Assembly: GCA_947623925.1 (NCBI GenBank)
Contig: CANQID010000001.1
Span: forward strand, 68,047 to 130,683
DNA from: an uncultured Bacilli bacterium
Lineage (GTDB): Bacteria; Bacillota_I; Bacilli_A; RF39; UBA660
Direction: 5' to 3'
Length of the DNA stretch: 62,637 bases
Part shown: in pieces, positions 53,658 through 62,582 of the stretch
How the letters are laid out: each line of letters starts with the position of its first letter
Position numbering within the stretch: the stretch's first letter is position 1
Notes under the pieces: generated by a model
What the model was told of the DNA's origin: nothing
Databases searched by the model: none
The model's input: only the letters and a program-made list of their open reading frames with translations
Made by a program: the position numbers and the translations under genes

Positions 53658-54560
53658 ATGAATGATATAGAATTTACTAATAAAATAGAAGAATATAAAA
53701 ACTATTTATTAATAGATAAAAAGTATAGTAACAATACAGTTGATTCATATACAACAGAATTAAAAAAATATTATGACTATTTAAAAGAACAAAAAATTTA
53801 TTTAAAAGAAGTAAATTCATCTGATATAAAAGAATATTTAAAATATTTGAAAAAAAATGAATTGACTGAAAAATCAATCGCTCATTCTATATCTGTTATA
53901 AGATCATTTTATAAGTTTTTAATAATAGAAAAGTATATTAAAAATAATCCATCACTTGATTTGGAACTTCCTAAATTAACTAAAACACTTCCAAAAGTAT
54001 TAAGTGAAGAAGAAGTTTTAAAACTATTAGATATTGATTTAAAAGATAAATTTAGTTATAGAAATAAAGCAATGATAGAATTAATGTATGGAACAGGACT
54101 TAGAGTAAGTGAACTTGTTAATTTAAAAGTAACTGATTTAGATTTAGAAAATTGTATTGTAAGAACAATTGGAAAAGGATCTAAAGAAAGAATAATACCA
54201 CTTGGAGATTACACTTTATATTATTTAGATATTTATATAAAAGAATATAGAAATTTATTAATAAAAAAAGAGAATAATGATTACTTATTTTTAAATAATC
54301 ATGGTAAAAAAATGACTAGACAAGGATTTTTTAAAATACTTAAAACAATCGCTAAAGAAAAAAATATAGAAACATCTTTTTCACCACATACATTAAGACA
54401 TTCTTTCGCAACACATTTACTCAATGGTGGCGCTGATTTAAGAAGTATACAAGAAATGCTTGGACACTCAAATATTTCAACAACACAAATATATACACAT
54501 GTTTCTAATAAAAAATTAAAAGAAAATTATGATTCATTTCACCCACATGGTGGAAATTAG
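53658..54560 (+). CDS. xerD: Site-specific tyrosine recombinase XerD
   Basis: XerD with XerC (or alone) resolves chromosome dimers at dif. The 300-residue protein has the N-terminal SAM-like domain (YSNNTVDSYTTELKKYYDYL) and catalytic residues Arg in YGTGLRVSELV (about 151), Lys in GKGSKERIIPLG, His/Arg in HTLRHSFATHLL, His in MLGHSNISTT and Tyr in QIYTHV. Length is typical. In Bacillus, xerD is near spoIIM and a phosphopentomutase; here a phosphomannomutase follows after 11 bases and spoIIM is 7 kb away. A phage-type integrase is unlikely because there are no phage genes near it. Confidence 0.9.
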   Translation: MNDIEFTNKIEEYKNYLLIDKKYSNNTVDSYTTELKKYYDYLKEQKIYLKEVNSSDIKEYLKYLKKNELTEKSIAHSISVIRSFYKFLIIEKYIKNNPSLDLELPKLTKTLPKVLSEEEVLKLLDIDLKDKFSYRNKAMIELMYGTGLRVSELVNLKVTDLDLENCIVRTIGKGSKERIIPLGDYTLYYLDIYIKEYRNLLIKKENNDYLFLNNHGKKMTRQGFFKILKTIAKEKNIETSFSPHTLRHSFATHLLNGGADLRSIQEMLGHSNISTTQIYTHVSNKKLKENYDSFHPHGGN

Positions 54561-54571
54561 AAAGGATTTAT

Positions 54572-55924
54572 ATGATAAAAGATAATATATTTAGAGAGTA
54601 TGATATAAGAGGAATTTATAATGAAGATTTAACAAATGAAGAAGCATATTTAATTGGTAGAGGTTTTGGTAGTTATATAAAAAATAGGGGAGATGATATT
54701 ACTGTTGTAGGCCATGATAATAGAATATCATCACCTGAACTATCTTCTAATTTAATTAAAGGTATAACAGAAAGTGGTATACATGTAATAGATTTAGGAC
54801 TAGTTACAACTCCTATGTACTATTTTTCAAAAATATTTTATAACATAAATAGTGGTATTATGGTTACAGCAAGTCATAATCCTTCTATATATAATGGTTT
54901 TAAAATATCATTTGAAAGAGAAAGAAATGCTTATGGAGAAAAAATAGTTGAATTTAAACAATTTATTAAAAATAATAATTTTACAACAGGTATGGGAAAT
55001 ATAATACATAAAGATATAAAAAAAGATTATATAAATTTAATAATAAAATCTGTAAACTTAAAATCAAAACTTAAAATTGTAGTAGATTGTGGTAATGGCA
55101 CAGGCTCTATAATAATTAAAGATATATTAGATAGATTAAATGTAGAATATAAACTAATTAATTGTGAAAGTGATGGAACTTTTCCTAAACATGACCCTGA
55201 TCCATCAGTTAATAAAAATATGATTGAATTATCAAATACAGTTAAAGAATTACATTATGATTTAGGAATAGGAATAGATGGAGATGCAGATAGAGTAGGG
55301 CTTGTTGATGAACAAGGAAATATCATTAAAACAGATTATTATTTAATTGTAATGTATAAATATTTATATAACACAATTGGTAATAAAAGAGCTTTATTTG
55401 ATGTTAAATGTTCAAGAAGTTTAATTAATGAATTAGATAAATTAGGTATAGAAAAAACAATGTATAGAACAGGTAATTCATATATAAATATGATGATGCA
55501 AGAAGGAAATTATATTTTTGGTGGAGAATATTCTGGACATATATATTTTAGAGATAAATTTTTAGGTTTTGATGATGGAATATATGCAGGTCTTAGAATG
55601 TTAGAAATTTTATCTAATAACAACACTACTTTAAGTAATGAATTAAAAGATATAAAAAGATACTATTCAACAGAAGAAATAAAAGTAAATACAGATGATA
55701 TTAAAAAATTTGAAATTGTTTCAAAAGTTAAAGATTATTGTAAATCTAAAGGGTATAATATTAATGAAACAGATGGTGTTAGAGTTGAATTTAATGATTC
55801 ATGGGCTCTTATTAGAGTATCTAATACAACACCTTGTTTAACTTTAAGATTTGAAGCAGAAACTATGGAAAGATTAAATGAAATTCAAAGTGAATTTATG
55901 AATTTTATAAATAGTGTTTTATGA
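54572..55924 (+). CDS. manB: Phosphomannomutase/phosphoglucomutase
   Basis: The 450-residue alpha-D-phosphohexomutase converts mannose-6-phosphate or glucose-6-phosphate to the 1-phosphate. The phosphoserine loop is VTASHNPSIYNGFKIS (about 97-112), the metal loop GIDGDADRVGLVDE (about 232-245), the sugar loop GGEYSGHIYF and the C-terminal phosphate site RVSNTTPCLTLRFEA. It begins IFREYDIRGIY, which is usual for PMM/PGM enzymes of the AlgC type. It could feed the guanylyltransferase at the left edge and galE. Its stop overlaps the start of the next gene (ATGA). Confidence 0.92.
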   Translation: MIKDNIFREYDIRGIYNEDLTNEEAYLIGRGFGSYIKNRGDDITVVGHDNRISSPELSSNLIKGITESGIHVIDLGLVTTPMYYFSKIFYNINSGIMVTASHNPSIYNGFKISFERERNAYGEKIVEFKQFIKNNNFTTGMGNIIHKDIKKDYINLIIKSVNLKSKLKIVVDCGNGTGSIIIKDILDRLNVEYKLINCESDGTFPKHDPDPSVNKNMIELSNTVKELHYDLGIGIDGDADRVGLVDEQGNIIKTDYYLIVMYKYLYNTIGNKRALFDVKCSRSLINELDKLGIEKTMYRTGNSYINMMMQEGNYIFGGEYSGHIYFRDKFLGFDDGIYAGLRMLEILSNNNTTLSNELKDIKRYYSTEEIKVNTDDIKKFEIVSKVKDYCKSKGYNINETDGVRVEFNDSWALIRVSNTTPCLTLRFEAETMERLNEIQSEFMNFINSVL

Positions 55925-56622
55925 ATTTAGAAACATTTGATTGGAAAAATTATGAAGAATTTATAAATTATTTATTTTCATTACAAGATAAAAAATATAG
56001 AGATTTTCATTTTAAATTATTAAAAAACAATAATATAAAATTAATAGGTATAAAAACCCCTATATTAAAAAAAATAGCTTTATCTATTTCAAAAGGTAAT
56101 TATTTGGATTTTATTAAAAATAACAAACATGAATATTATGAGGAAACTTTAATTCATGGACTTATCATTTCAAATACAAATAATATAGATTTATTAAATG
56201 ATTATTTAAAATATATAGATAATTGGGCTGTAAATGATATAGTTGCTAGCAGTATGAAATATTTTAAAAAAAATCAAGAAAATGGATTTATTTTAATAAA
56301 AGATTATATTTCAAGTAAAAATAATTGGGTAGTTAGATTCGGATATGTTTTATTACTTAATTATTATATTAATGATTTATATATTGATGAGATAATAGAA
56401 TTAATTAAGAAATGTAATAATAATGATTATTATGTTAAAATGGCTGTTGCTTGGCTTATTTCTATTTGTTTTATAAAATATAAAGATAAAACTATTAAAT
56501 TATTTGAAAACAATAATTTAGATAAATTTATTATAAATAAATCAATTAGTAAAATAAATGATTCATATAGAGTAAATAAATTAGATAAGAAAAACATAAA
56601 AAAATACAGGAGGATTAAATGA
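55921..56622 (+). CDS. DNA alkylation repair protein (AlkD-like HEAT repeat)
   Basis: The 233-residue all-helical protein has the pattern of the AlkD/AlkC family: GIKTPILKKIAL (about 39-50), YYEETLIHGLIIS, YIDNWAVNDIVASS (with the conserved Trp and Asp of the AlkD DNA-binding cleft), and NNWVVRFGYVLLLNYYI. AlkD-type enzymes remove N3- and N7-alkylpurines without base flipping; many short relatives have unknown activity. It overlaps the phosphomannomutase gene by four bases and the nucleosidase gene by four bases, so all three are probably translated from one mRNA. Confidence 0.85.
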   Translation: MNLETFDWKNYEEFINYLFSLQDKKYRDFHFKLLKNNNIKLIGIKTPILKKIALSISKGNYLDFIKNNKHEYYEETLIHGLIISNTNNIDLLNDYLKYIDNWAVNDIVASSMKYFKKNQENGFILIKDYISSKNNWVVRFGYVLLLNYYINDLYIDEIIELIKKCNNNDYYVKMAVAWLISICFIKYKDKTIKLFENNNLDKFIINKSISKINDSYRVNKLDKKNIKKYRRIK

Positions 56623-57353
56623 ATAAACCAATTGTTATACAAGGAGCACTACAAAGTGAAATAGATTTTTTATTAGAAAAAGTTAAGATAAATAAAAAAG
56701 AATTTATAGGAAATTATATTTTTTATGAATGTATTTATAAAAATTATCCTGTAATTATAAGTAAAATAAAGATTGGTGAAATTTCTAGCGCCATTGCAAC
56801 AACATTATGTATAAAAAATTATAGTCCTTTATTTATTATAAATGAAGGAACTGCTGGTGCTTTAGTTAATTGGTTAAATAAAGGAGATATAGTAATAGGA
56901 AATAAAATTTATTATATATCACAATTTTCTACAGAAGAAGATAAAGAAACAGATGATAACAATCCTTGGAAAAATGATGAATATAAAACTATCGATAATG
57001 AGATTGTATCATATGAAGCAAATAAAAAATTATTAGATTGGTTAAAAGGATTAAAAATATTAAATAAAAAAAATATATATTTTGATATTATTGGTAGTGG
57101 TGATGTATGGACAAAAAATACTAATCAAATATTAGAGTATAATAAAAAGTATGGTGTTGTTTGTGAAGCAATGGAATGTTCTGGAGCATATATTTCTGCG
57201 AATAGTTTAAATACCCCTTTAGTTTCTATTAGAGTTATTTCAAATAATGAACTTAAAAATCAATCATATGATGAGAAAACTAGTTTGCATTCACAAAAAT
57301 TAGCACTTGATATTATAGATGAATTTATAGAAAAATTTTGCGTGAAAGGATAA
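56619..57353 (+). CDS. Nucleoside phosphorylase family protein (MTA/SAH nucleosidase-like)
   Basis: The 244-residue protein has the PNP/MTAN fold motifs: IVIQGALQSEIDFLLEKV (N-terminal strand as in MTA/SAH nucleosidase), ININEGTAGAL-like FIINEGTAGAL (about 84-94), GSGDVWTK and the substrate segment VCEAMECSGAYISANS (M-E in place of the usual EME/AMEG) followed by PLVSIRVISN. It probably cleaves methylthioadenosine and S-adenosylhomocysteine, but it diverges from typical Pfs and another nucleoside substrate is possible. It overlaps the AlkD-like gene by four bases. Confidence 0.78.
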   Translation: MNKPIVIQGALQSEIDFLLEKVKINKKEFIGNYIFYECIYKNYPVIISKIKIGEISSAIATTLCIKNYSPLFIINEGTAGALVNWLNKGDIVIGNKIYYISQFSTEEDKETDDNNPWKNDEYKTIDNEIVSYEANKKLLDWLKGLKILNKKNIYFDIIGSGDVWTKNTNQILEYNKKYGVVCEAMECSGAYISANSLNTPLVSIRVISNNELKNQSYDEKTSLHSQKLALDIIDEFIEKFCVKG

Positions 57354-57354
57354 T

Positions 57355-57606
57355 ATGGAAGAAAATATTGAGTTAGAATTTAATAGAAGAAGTATTAAAA
57401 AAAGGGAAAATAATATATATTTATCAGACGAACAAATTGATGTATTAAAAAAATATAATATAAATTATTTAGACTATAAAAATATTAATGAACTCATTTT
57501 TAAAATAGAAGATTATTTAAATGATAGTTATATTGAACTTGATGATTTAGAGTGGGTAAGTGAACAATTATCTACATTTAATTATTATCACAATACTAAT
57601 AAATAA
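57355..57606 (+). CDS. Hypothetical small acidic protein
   Basis: I do not recognise this 83-residue protein. It is acidic, without a membrane segment, and predicted largely helical (LSDEQIDVLKKYNINYLDY, then NELIFKIEDYLND and DLEWVSEQLSTF). Its ATG lies one base after the nucleosidase stop with GAAAGGA upstream, so it is the last gene of that operon. The spacing and a ribosome site make it a real gene. Confidence 0.6.
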   Translation: MEENIELEFNRRSIKKRENNIYLSDEQIDVLKKYNINYLDYKNINELIFKIEDYLNDSYIELDDLEWVSEQLSTFNYYHNTNK

Positions 57607-57628
57607 ATTCTATGTATTAAAAAAATAT

Positions 57629-57657
57629 TTGACACATTAATCTAATTATGTTAAAAT
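57629..57657 (+). promoter_or_regulatory. Promoter of the sigma-70-like gene
   Basis: Perfect TTGACA (57629-57634), 17 bases, TAAAAT (57652-57657). Confidence 0.7.
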
Positions 57658-57687
57658 ATGCAACATATAAAAAAGGGGAGTTGTAAA

Positions 57688-58575
57688 ATGAATCAAAATA
57701 AACAAAAATTAGATGAATGGTATAAATCAATTTCTAATGTTAAAAAATTAAAATTAGAAGAAACAAAAAAATTATTAATAGATATGTCAGTAGAAAAAGA
57801 TAAAAATAAAAGATTAAAAATAAGAAATTTAATTATTGAACAAACATTATATATTGTATATAGGTTTATAAATAAATATGGCATTTCTCATATTAATGAT
57901 AGTTATATTGATATTGATGATGTAATAAGTGTGTGTTGTGAAGAATGGATTAATATAATTGATTCATATAGATTACTTAGTGCAGACAGTTTTAGTGATT
58001 TATATGTTACAATTAATAATAATTTAAATAAAAAATTGTTTGGGAATATAAGAACTTCGTATGTTGAAGATGAAGAACTAATGATCTTATTTCAATATTT
58101 TAAAAATTCAAAAAATCTAGTTTTAGATAAAAGTGAATATGATGATAGTTTAATGTTACATTATGGATATTCTTATGATGATACTAATAAAATACTTACT
58201 GAAGTTTATAAAATTTTAAATAGTGAAGAAGAAGTAGAAATTTCTATGAAACAATTATTATTGTTAAAAAAAATACTTATAAATTTAGTTTGCAAAAACA
58301 ATGAGTATGAAAATACAGATTCTATTGTTATTAATTATGATATAGATACAAAATTATATAGCGAAGAGTTTAGAAATAATATACTACCAACACTTCCTGT
58401 TAAAGAACAAGAAGTGTTAAAGTTAAGATATGGTTTTTATAATGGTAATATAAAATCATATAAAGAAATAGCAGATATTCTTGGAATTAGTGTTGATAGG
58501 GTTAGAAATATAGAACAAAGAGCAATAAAAAGACTTAAAAATCCTGCATATACAAATAAATTAAGAATAAAATAA
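57688..58575 (+). CDS. Divergent sigma-70-like protein
   Basis: The 295-residue protein ends with a clear sigma region 4: LPVKEQEVLKLRYGFYNGN and SYKEIADILGISVDRVRNIE, a helix-turn-helix like that of SigA region 4.2. The N-terminal part (about 45-125) looks like a degenerate region 2 (NLIIEQTLYIVYRFINKYG in the place of [16 protein letters not shown]), but the core-binding and -10-melting aromatic residues of the primary sigma are not seen. It might be an alternative sigma factor, or a region-4 regulator. Start at ATG 57688 with GGGGAG upstream; it has a separate strong promoter. No anti-sigma gene is beside it. Confidence 0.7.
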   Translation: MNQNKQKLDEWYKSISNVKKLKLEETKKLLIDMSVEKDKNKRLKIRNLIIEQTLYIVYRFINKYGISHINDSYIDIDDVISVCCEEWINIIDSYRLLSADSFSDLYVTINNNLNKKLFGNIRTSYVEDEELMILFQYFKNSKNLVLDKSEYDDSLMLHYGYSYDDTNKILTEVYKILNSEEEVEISMKQLLLLKKILINLVCKNNEYENTDSIVINYDIDTKLYSEEFRNNILPTLPVKEQEVLKLRYGFYNGNIKSYKEIADILGISVDRVRNIEQRAIKRLKNPAYTNKLRIK

Positions 58576-58626
58576 TAAAAATATAATAAAATCATATAAT
58601 TTTCATATATTTATCTGAGGGATAAT

Positions 58627-59367
58627 ATGAATACATTATATGGTTTTTTATTGACTACAATTGCAGGATTTTCGACTATGTTAGGAACAATACTAGTTTT
58701 TCATAAAAAAAATGAAAAAATTTTAATATGTTCACTTGCATTTGCATCAGGAGTTATGTTATGTGTTTCACTAACTGATTTAATACCTGAAAGTGTTAAT
58801 TTAATAAGTACAAAATATAATACTATACCGATGATTTTAATTTGTTTAATTTTTATAGTTGTAGGTATTTTATTAGCATCTTATATAAATATAAAACTAC
58901 CTATTGAAAATAAAAAAGGAAATTTGTATAGAGTAGGGGTATTCTCTATGTTAGCAATAATTATACATAATATTCCTGAAGGTATAGCAACATTTTTAGC
59001 AAGTACATCAAATATGTCTCTTGGAATAGCTCTTACGATTGCAATAGCGCTTCATAATATACCAGAAGGTATTAGTATATCAGTTCCAATCTTTTATTCG
59101 TCTAATAGTAAAAAAAGGGCATTATTTTATACTTTAATTTCAGCCTTATCTGAACCTTTTGGTGCCCTACTTGCCTATTTGTTTTTGAGTAGGGTAGTGA
59201 ATGATGTTATAATGGGTTCAATTTTTTCTATTATAGCAGGTATAATGATATATATTTCATTATATGAATTATTACCTACATCATTAAAATATAATTACAA
59301 AAAAATAACAATAATGTTTTTTATAATTGGAATAATATTTATGTATATTAATTCAATAATATTTTAA
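58627..59367 (+). CDS. ZIP family metal transporter
   Basis: The 246-residue membrane protein has eight helices and the two metal-site helices of ZIP proteins: IIIHNIPEGIATFLAS (about 116-131) and IALHNIPEGISISVPI (about 145-160), then SALSEPFGALLAYLF. It resembles ZupT, which takes up Zn, Fe or Mn. The cytoplasmic His-rich loop of some ZIPs is missing. It has a CTGAGGG ribosome site and a perfect terminator. Confidence 0.9.
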   Translation: MNTLYGFLLTTIAGFSTMLGTILVFHKKNEKILICSLAFASGVMLCVSLTDLIPESVNLISTKYNTIPMILICLIFIVVGILLASYINIKLPIENKKGNLYRVGVFSMLAIIIHNIPEGIATFLASTSNMSLGIALTIAIALHNIPEGISISVPIFYSSNSKKRALFYTLISALSEPFGALLAYLFLSRVVNDVIMGSIFSIIAGIMIYISLYELLPTSLKYNYKKITIMFFIIGIIFMYINSIIF

Positions 59368-59368
59368 T

Positions 59369-59396
59369 AAAAGGAACTATTGATAGTTCCTTTTAA
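59369..59396 (+). terminator. Terminator of the ZIP transporter gene
   Basis: AAAAGGAACTA and TAGTTCCTTTT form a perfect 11-bp stem with a TTGA loop. Confidence 0.8.
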
Positions 59397-59421
59397 CTAG
59401 TGGGTAATAAAATACATCAAA

Positions 59422-59568
59422 TTATTTGCAATCGTATGAATTACTGTTCATTGAACTTGATTTATTCATAGAAGAATTTGCATTTGCATTTGATGATGTA
59501 GTTCTAGCATTAGAATTAGCATTGCTTTGTGCATTGCTTTTAGCTTTTAAATCTTTATTCTTTTTCAT
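59422..59568 (-). CDS. 48-residue Asn/Ser/Ala-rich protein
   Basis: A short frame begins MKKNKDLKAKSNAQSNANSN and continues as a low-complexity Asn, Ser and Ala chain with the tail NSNSYDCK. It is supported by a strong GGTGAT site four bases before the ATG, the same spacing used by many genes here, and by its location in an otherwise empty gap. There is no membrane segment; the chain is probably disordered, basic at the N terminus and has one Cys. The composition recalls gamma-type small acid-soluble spore proteins or coat-associated peptides, but there is no clear sequence match, so I give no function. Confidence 0.6.
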   Translation of the reverse strand: MKKNKDLKAKSNAQSNANSNARTTSSNANANSSMNKSSSMNSNSYDCK

Positions 59569-59633
59569 TTTAATCACCCAATAATATTATTTGTAATATA
59601 TAATATAATATACTTAAAAATGTTATAAAAAAA

Positions 59634-59649
59634 GAAGTTTTATAACTTC
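59634..59649 (-). terminator. Terminator of the XRE regulator gene
   Basis: On the minus strand GAAGT and ACTTC form a short stem followed by TTTTTTT. Confidence 0.5.
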
Positions 59650-59687
59650 GTATAATTAATATTATGTAAACTTCTTTATAAAATAAC

Positions 59688-60464
59688 TTAATTACTTACT
59701 TTCCTTAATTGTATTTCAGCGATTTTTTCAAGTACTTCAGCAGCATTATCTTCTGTTATTTTTGTATAGCCTAATTCTTTTAATGCTTGAACTTTGATTG
59801 TATTAAGTTCCATTGTACGACTCATTTTTTCTTCCATTTTATGTTCGATTTGAGCTACAAATCTCTTATGACACTCAATTATTTTAGTTTTAGAAGATCC
59901 TCCATTACTAAATAAAGTAAATGCTGAAAAAAGTATGCTTTCAAAAACGAATTGTTCATCTTCGTTAAAAACAAATTCTAATGGTTTTTCAAATCCTGTT
60001 GCTTTTGCTACATAAGCAAGGACATATTTAAGTTCTTTAGAAGTGTCAATTGATTGCATATAATTATACATATATTTAACTGAATAATATGAATCATCAT
60101 TATCATCTTCTAATTTTTCCTTAACAATACTTATTATATTATTTAAAAGTTCTTTTTCTTTTTTTCCAAGACCTTCATAAATATTAGAATCATTTATTTG
60201 ATTTTTTGTCGAATTTTCAAAAAGACTATTAATCCTTGTTTCAACGTCCATAATATAATCAGTATCTACTTTTATATTTTTTAATTCATCAGGTGATTTT
60301 ATACCTAGTAAATTTAATAATAATACTTTTTTATCTTTAGGCCATTTGTTAATATCATCAAATTCCAAATAATTATAAATCATTTGTCTAGATACTCCTA
60401 AAAATTTAGCAAGTTTTACTTTTGAAATTCCTAATTCTTTTAATATCTCATTTAATCTCTCCAT
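59688..60464 (-). CDS. XRE-type helix-turn-helix regulator
   Basis: The 258-residue protein has an N-terminal helix-turn-helix (LNEILKELGISKVKLAKFLG followed by VSRQMIYNYLEF; about 4-37) of the Cro/CI class. The remaining 200 residues are helical and have no known domain. They include an acidic stretch (KLEDDNDDSYYS) and a C-terminal segment (MELNTIKVQALKELGYTKI). Start is placed at ATG 60464 with AGGAGG ten bases away; no closer site exists. A 26-bp inverted repeat overlaps its own promoter, so it is probably autoregulated. It may control the small gene at 59422 or remain from an integrated element, but no phage genes are near. Confidence 0.7.
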   Translation of the reverse strand: MERLNEILKELGISKVKLAKFLGVSRQMIYNYLEFDDINKWPKDKKVLLLNLLGIKSPDELKNIKVDTDYIMDVETRINSLFENSTKNQINDSNIYEGLGKKEKELLNNIISIVKEKLEDDNDDSYYSVKYMYNYMQSIDTSKELKYVLAYVAKATGFEKPLEFVFNEDEQFVFESILFSAFTLFSNGGSSKTKIIECHKRFVAQIEHKMEEKMSRTMELNTIKVQALKELGYTKITEDNAAEVLEKIAEIQLRKVSN

Positions 60465-60492
60465 GTTATTAAAACCTCCTATTATCATTTTA

Positions 60493-60518
60493 ACACTTAA
60501 CAGTCAAATGTCAAGTGT
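60493..60518. promoter_or_regulatory. Inverted repeat overlapping the XRE gene promoter
   Basis: ACACTT (60493-60498) and AAGTGT (60513-60518) form symmetric half-sites. On the minus strand the sequence also holds TTGACA and TTAAAAT promoter elements, so a dimer bound here would block transcription of the XRE gene. Confidence 0.55.
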
Positions 60519-60533
60519 AAAGTGATAGTATAT

Positions 60534-61637
60534 TTACAAATACCATAATTTTTTACCATTTTTTCTTACTTCTTTTATAATTCCTCCACCTAAACATTCT
60601 TCATTATTATAAAAAACACAAGCTTGTCCAGGAGTAACTGCTTTAATACCTTGTGGGTATTTTACTAATATTTCGTTATTGATAAATTCTAATGTTACAT
60701 CATTATCAGGCTGACGATATCTAAATTTAGCAGTACATTTATTTAATTTTTTATCAGAAATCCAATTTATATTTTCGATTACTGCACTATCAGATATTAA
60801 ATATTCATTATCTTCTCCTTCATCTACATATAAAATATTTTTTTCCAAATCTTTTCCTACAACAAATAATCTTTCTTTAGTTCCACCAACATCAAGACCT
60901 TTTCTTTGACCAATTGTATAATACATTAATCCTATATGCTCCCCTACTACTTCATTTGTTTCAATGTTTATCATTTTTCCAGGAGTATTTGGTAAATAAT
61001 TTTTTAAAAAATTTTTAAAATTTCTTTCTCCTATAAAACATATACCTGTTGAATCTTTCTTTTTAGCAGTTATTAAATTATGTTTTAAGGCAATTTCTCT
61101 TACTTCTTTTTTTTCTAAATCTCCAATTGGAAATAATACATTTTCAAGTTGTTTTTTAGATAATTGTGATAAAAAATATGTTTGATCTTTATTACTATCT
61201 ATTGCTCTTAATAATTTGTTATCTTTTATTCTAGCATAGTGACCGGTTGCTATAAAATCTGCACCTAGCTTTTTTGCTTCTTTTACAAACATATCAAATT
61301 TTATATATTTGTTACACATTATATCAGGATTTGGTGTTCTTCCTTTCTTAAGTTCTTCTAAAAAATAAGTAAAAACATAATCCCAATATTCTTTTACAAA
61401 ATCTATTCTATGAAGTTTAATTCCTAATTTATTACAAACTTCTAAAGCATCATTATAATCTTGTTCTTGTGGACATATATTTTCATTTAATGTTGGATTG
61501 CCCAATATATCATTATTTAATGAAGCATCCCAATTACGCATAAAAAGACCTATTACTTCATAGCCTTGTTCAAGTAATTTTATAGCAGCAACACTACTAT
61601 CTACTCCACCGCTCATACCAATAACAACTTTTTTCAT
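60534..61637 (-). CDS. mnmA: tRNA-specific 2-thiouridylase
   Basis: MnmA installs the 2-thio group on U34 of tRNA Lys, Glu and Gln. The 367-residue protein has the PP-loop [12 protein letters not shown] (about 7-18), a first Cys in [19 protein letters not shown], the catalytic Cys of [13 protein letters not shown] (about 195-207) and the C-terminal CLGGGIIKE. Start at 61637 with GGTGAT four bases upstream is preferred over 61649. No cysteine desulfurase gene is next to it. Confidence 0.95.
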   Translation of the reverse strand: MKKVVIGMSGGVDSSVAAIKLLEQGYEVIGLFMRNWDASLNNDILGNPTLNENICPQEQDYNDALEVCNKLGIKLHRIDFVKEYWDYVFTYFLEELKKGRTPNPDIMCNKYIKFDMFVKEAKKLGADFIATGHYARIKDNKLLRAIDSNKDQTYFLSQLSKKQLENVLFPIGDLEKKEVREIALKHNLITAKKKDSTGICFIGERNFKNFLKNYLPNTPGKMINIETNEVVGEHIGLMYYTIGQRKGLDVGGTKERLFVVGKDLEKNILYVDEGEDNEYLISDSAVIENINWISDKKLNKCTAKFRYRQPDNDVTLEFINNEILVKYPQGIKAVTPGQACVFYNNEECLGGGIIKEVRKNGKKLWYL

Positions 61638-61702
61638 AAGTATCACCATAAATATTATAACACATGTATTTTTAAATGTCGTATTTTATTGATATTGATA
61701 TA

Positions 61703-61724
61703 AAAAAAGAACTTAAAAGTTCGG
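61703..61724 (-). terminator. Terminator downstream of spoIIM
   Basis: On the minus strand GAACTT and AAGTTC with a two-base loop, followed by TTTTTTT. The 140 bases between this hairpin and spoIIM hold no gene I can support. Confidence 0.6.
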
Positions 61725-61864
61725 TAATTATTTACTTTAACAACTATTTTTTTAAATCTGTTTTGTCGTTTATTAAATAAAATTTTTTCTTAAGACAACA
61801 ATGTTTAATAATTCAAATGAAATTTATTTTTATTTAACATTTTATTATTCTAAAAAATTATCAA

Positions 61865-62494
61865 CTATTTTATAAATGGTAAAACTACTTTTATTAAAAT
61901 AGGTGTTAAAAATACTTCTAAAATAATAGAAATAATAATAGTTACAATTGAAAATATTAAAACTTTTATATATTTATTCATTATAATTTTAAAATCTATT
62001 GTTTTCTTTTTTATTATAGAATTTATTATTCTAAGTGAAAGGAATATGGAATATGTAGTAAGAATTATATATACTAAAAAATTTAATATTTGATGTGGGA
62101 AAATATTTATAAAACTAAGTAAGCATCCTTTAAGTTTATAGTTAAAGATTATACTTGAAATAGAAAAACCTAAAGTAAAACTTTTTATAAAAAACATAAC
62201 TATTACTATAGGTATCCCTATTATAGAAATACCTAGTATCCAAATTATTATAATATATAATAAATTATTAAATAAACCATTTTTTATTGCTTGTAAATAA
62301 TTTATCTTACCACTTTCTATATTTAATATAAAATTATTAAAATAATCGGCTATAAGTTGTTTATCATTATCACTTAATATAGCCATAAAAATAGAACCTG
62401 AAAGTATACCTATTATTAGTAAAACAGTAAAAAAAATTAGTGTTTTTTTATTTAATTTAATTATTCCTTTGAACTTGTCCATTATTTGATTCAT
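61865..62494 (-). CDS. spoIIM: Stage II sporulation protein M family protein
   Basis: The 209-residue membrane protein has five or six helices and the DUF95/SpoIIM pattern: N-terminal LIFFTVLLIIGILSGSIFMA, GLFNNLLYIIIIWILGISII and INIFPHQILNFLVYII (the P-H motif after helix 4). In Bacillus, SpoIIM works with SpoIID and SpoIIP in septal wall hydrolysis during engulfment. Relatives also occur in non-sporulating Firmicutes. It starts after GGTGAT and is divergent from the Prli42-like gene. Confidence 0.85.
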   Translation of the reverse strand: MNQIMDKFKGIIKLNKKTLIFFTVLLIIGILSGSIFMAILSDNDKQLIADYFNNFILNIESGKINYLQAIKNGLFNNLLYIIIIWILGISIIGIPIVIVMFFIKSFTLGFSISSIIFNYKLKGCLLSFINIFPHQILNFLVYIILTTYSIFLSLRIINSIIKKKTIDFKIIMNKYIKVLIFSIVTIIISIILEVFLTPILIKVVLPFIK

Positions 62495-62582
62495 AATATC
62501 ACCTAATAAATAATATTTAAAATGGAAAATAATATTCCAAAAATTTAAAAATTATATTATAATTATTAAGAGAGGTGAATTT

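Noticed and set aside
53658..54560. Tyrosine recombinase as an integrase marking a prophage or element
   Set aside because: Length, motifs and neighbours fit the chromosomal XerD, and no phage or att-like repeats are near.
61640..61864. Intergenic region between mnmA and spoIIM as a hidden gene
   Set aside because: No frame with a ribosome site is seen on either strand; only a terminator for spoIIM is supported.
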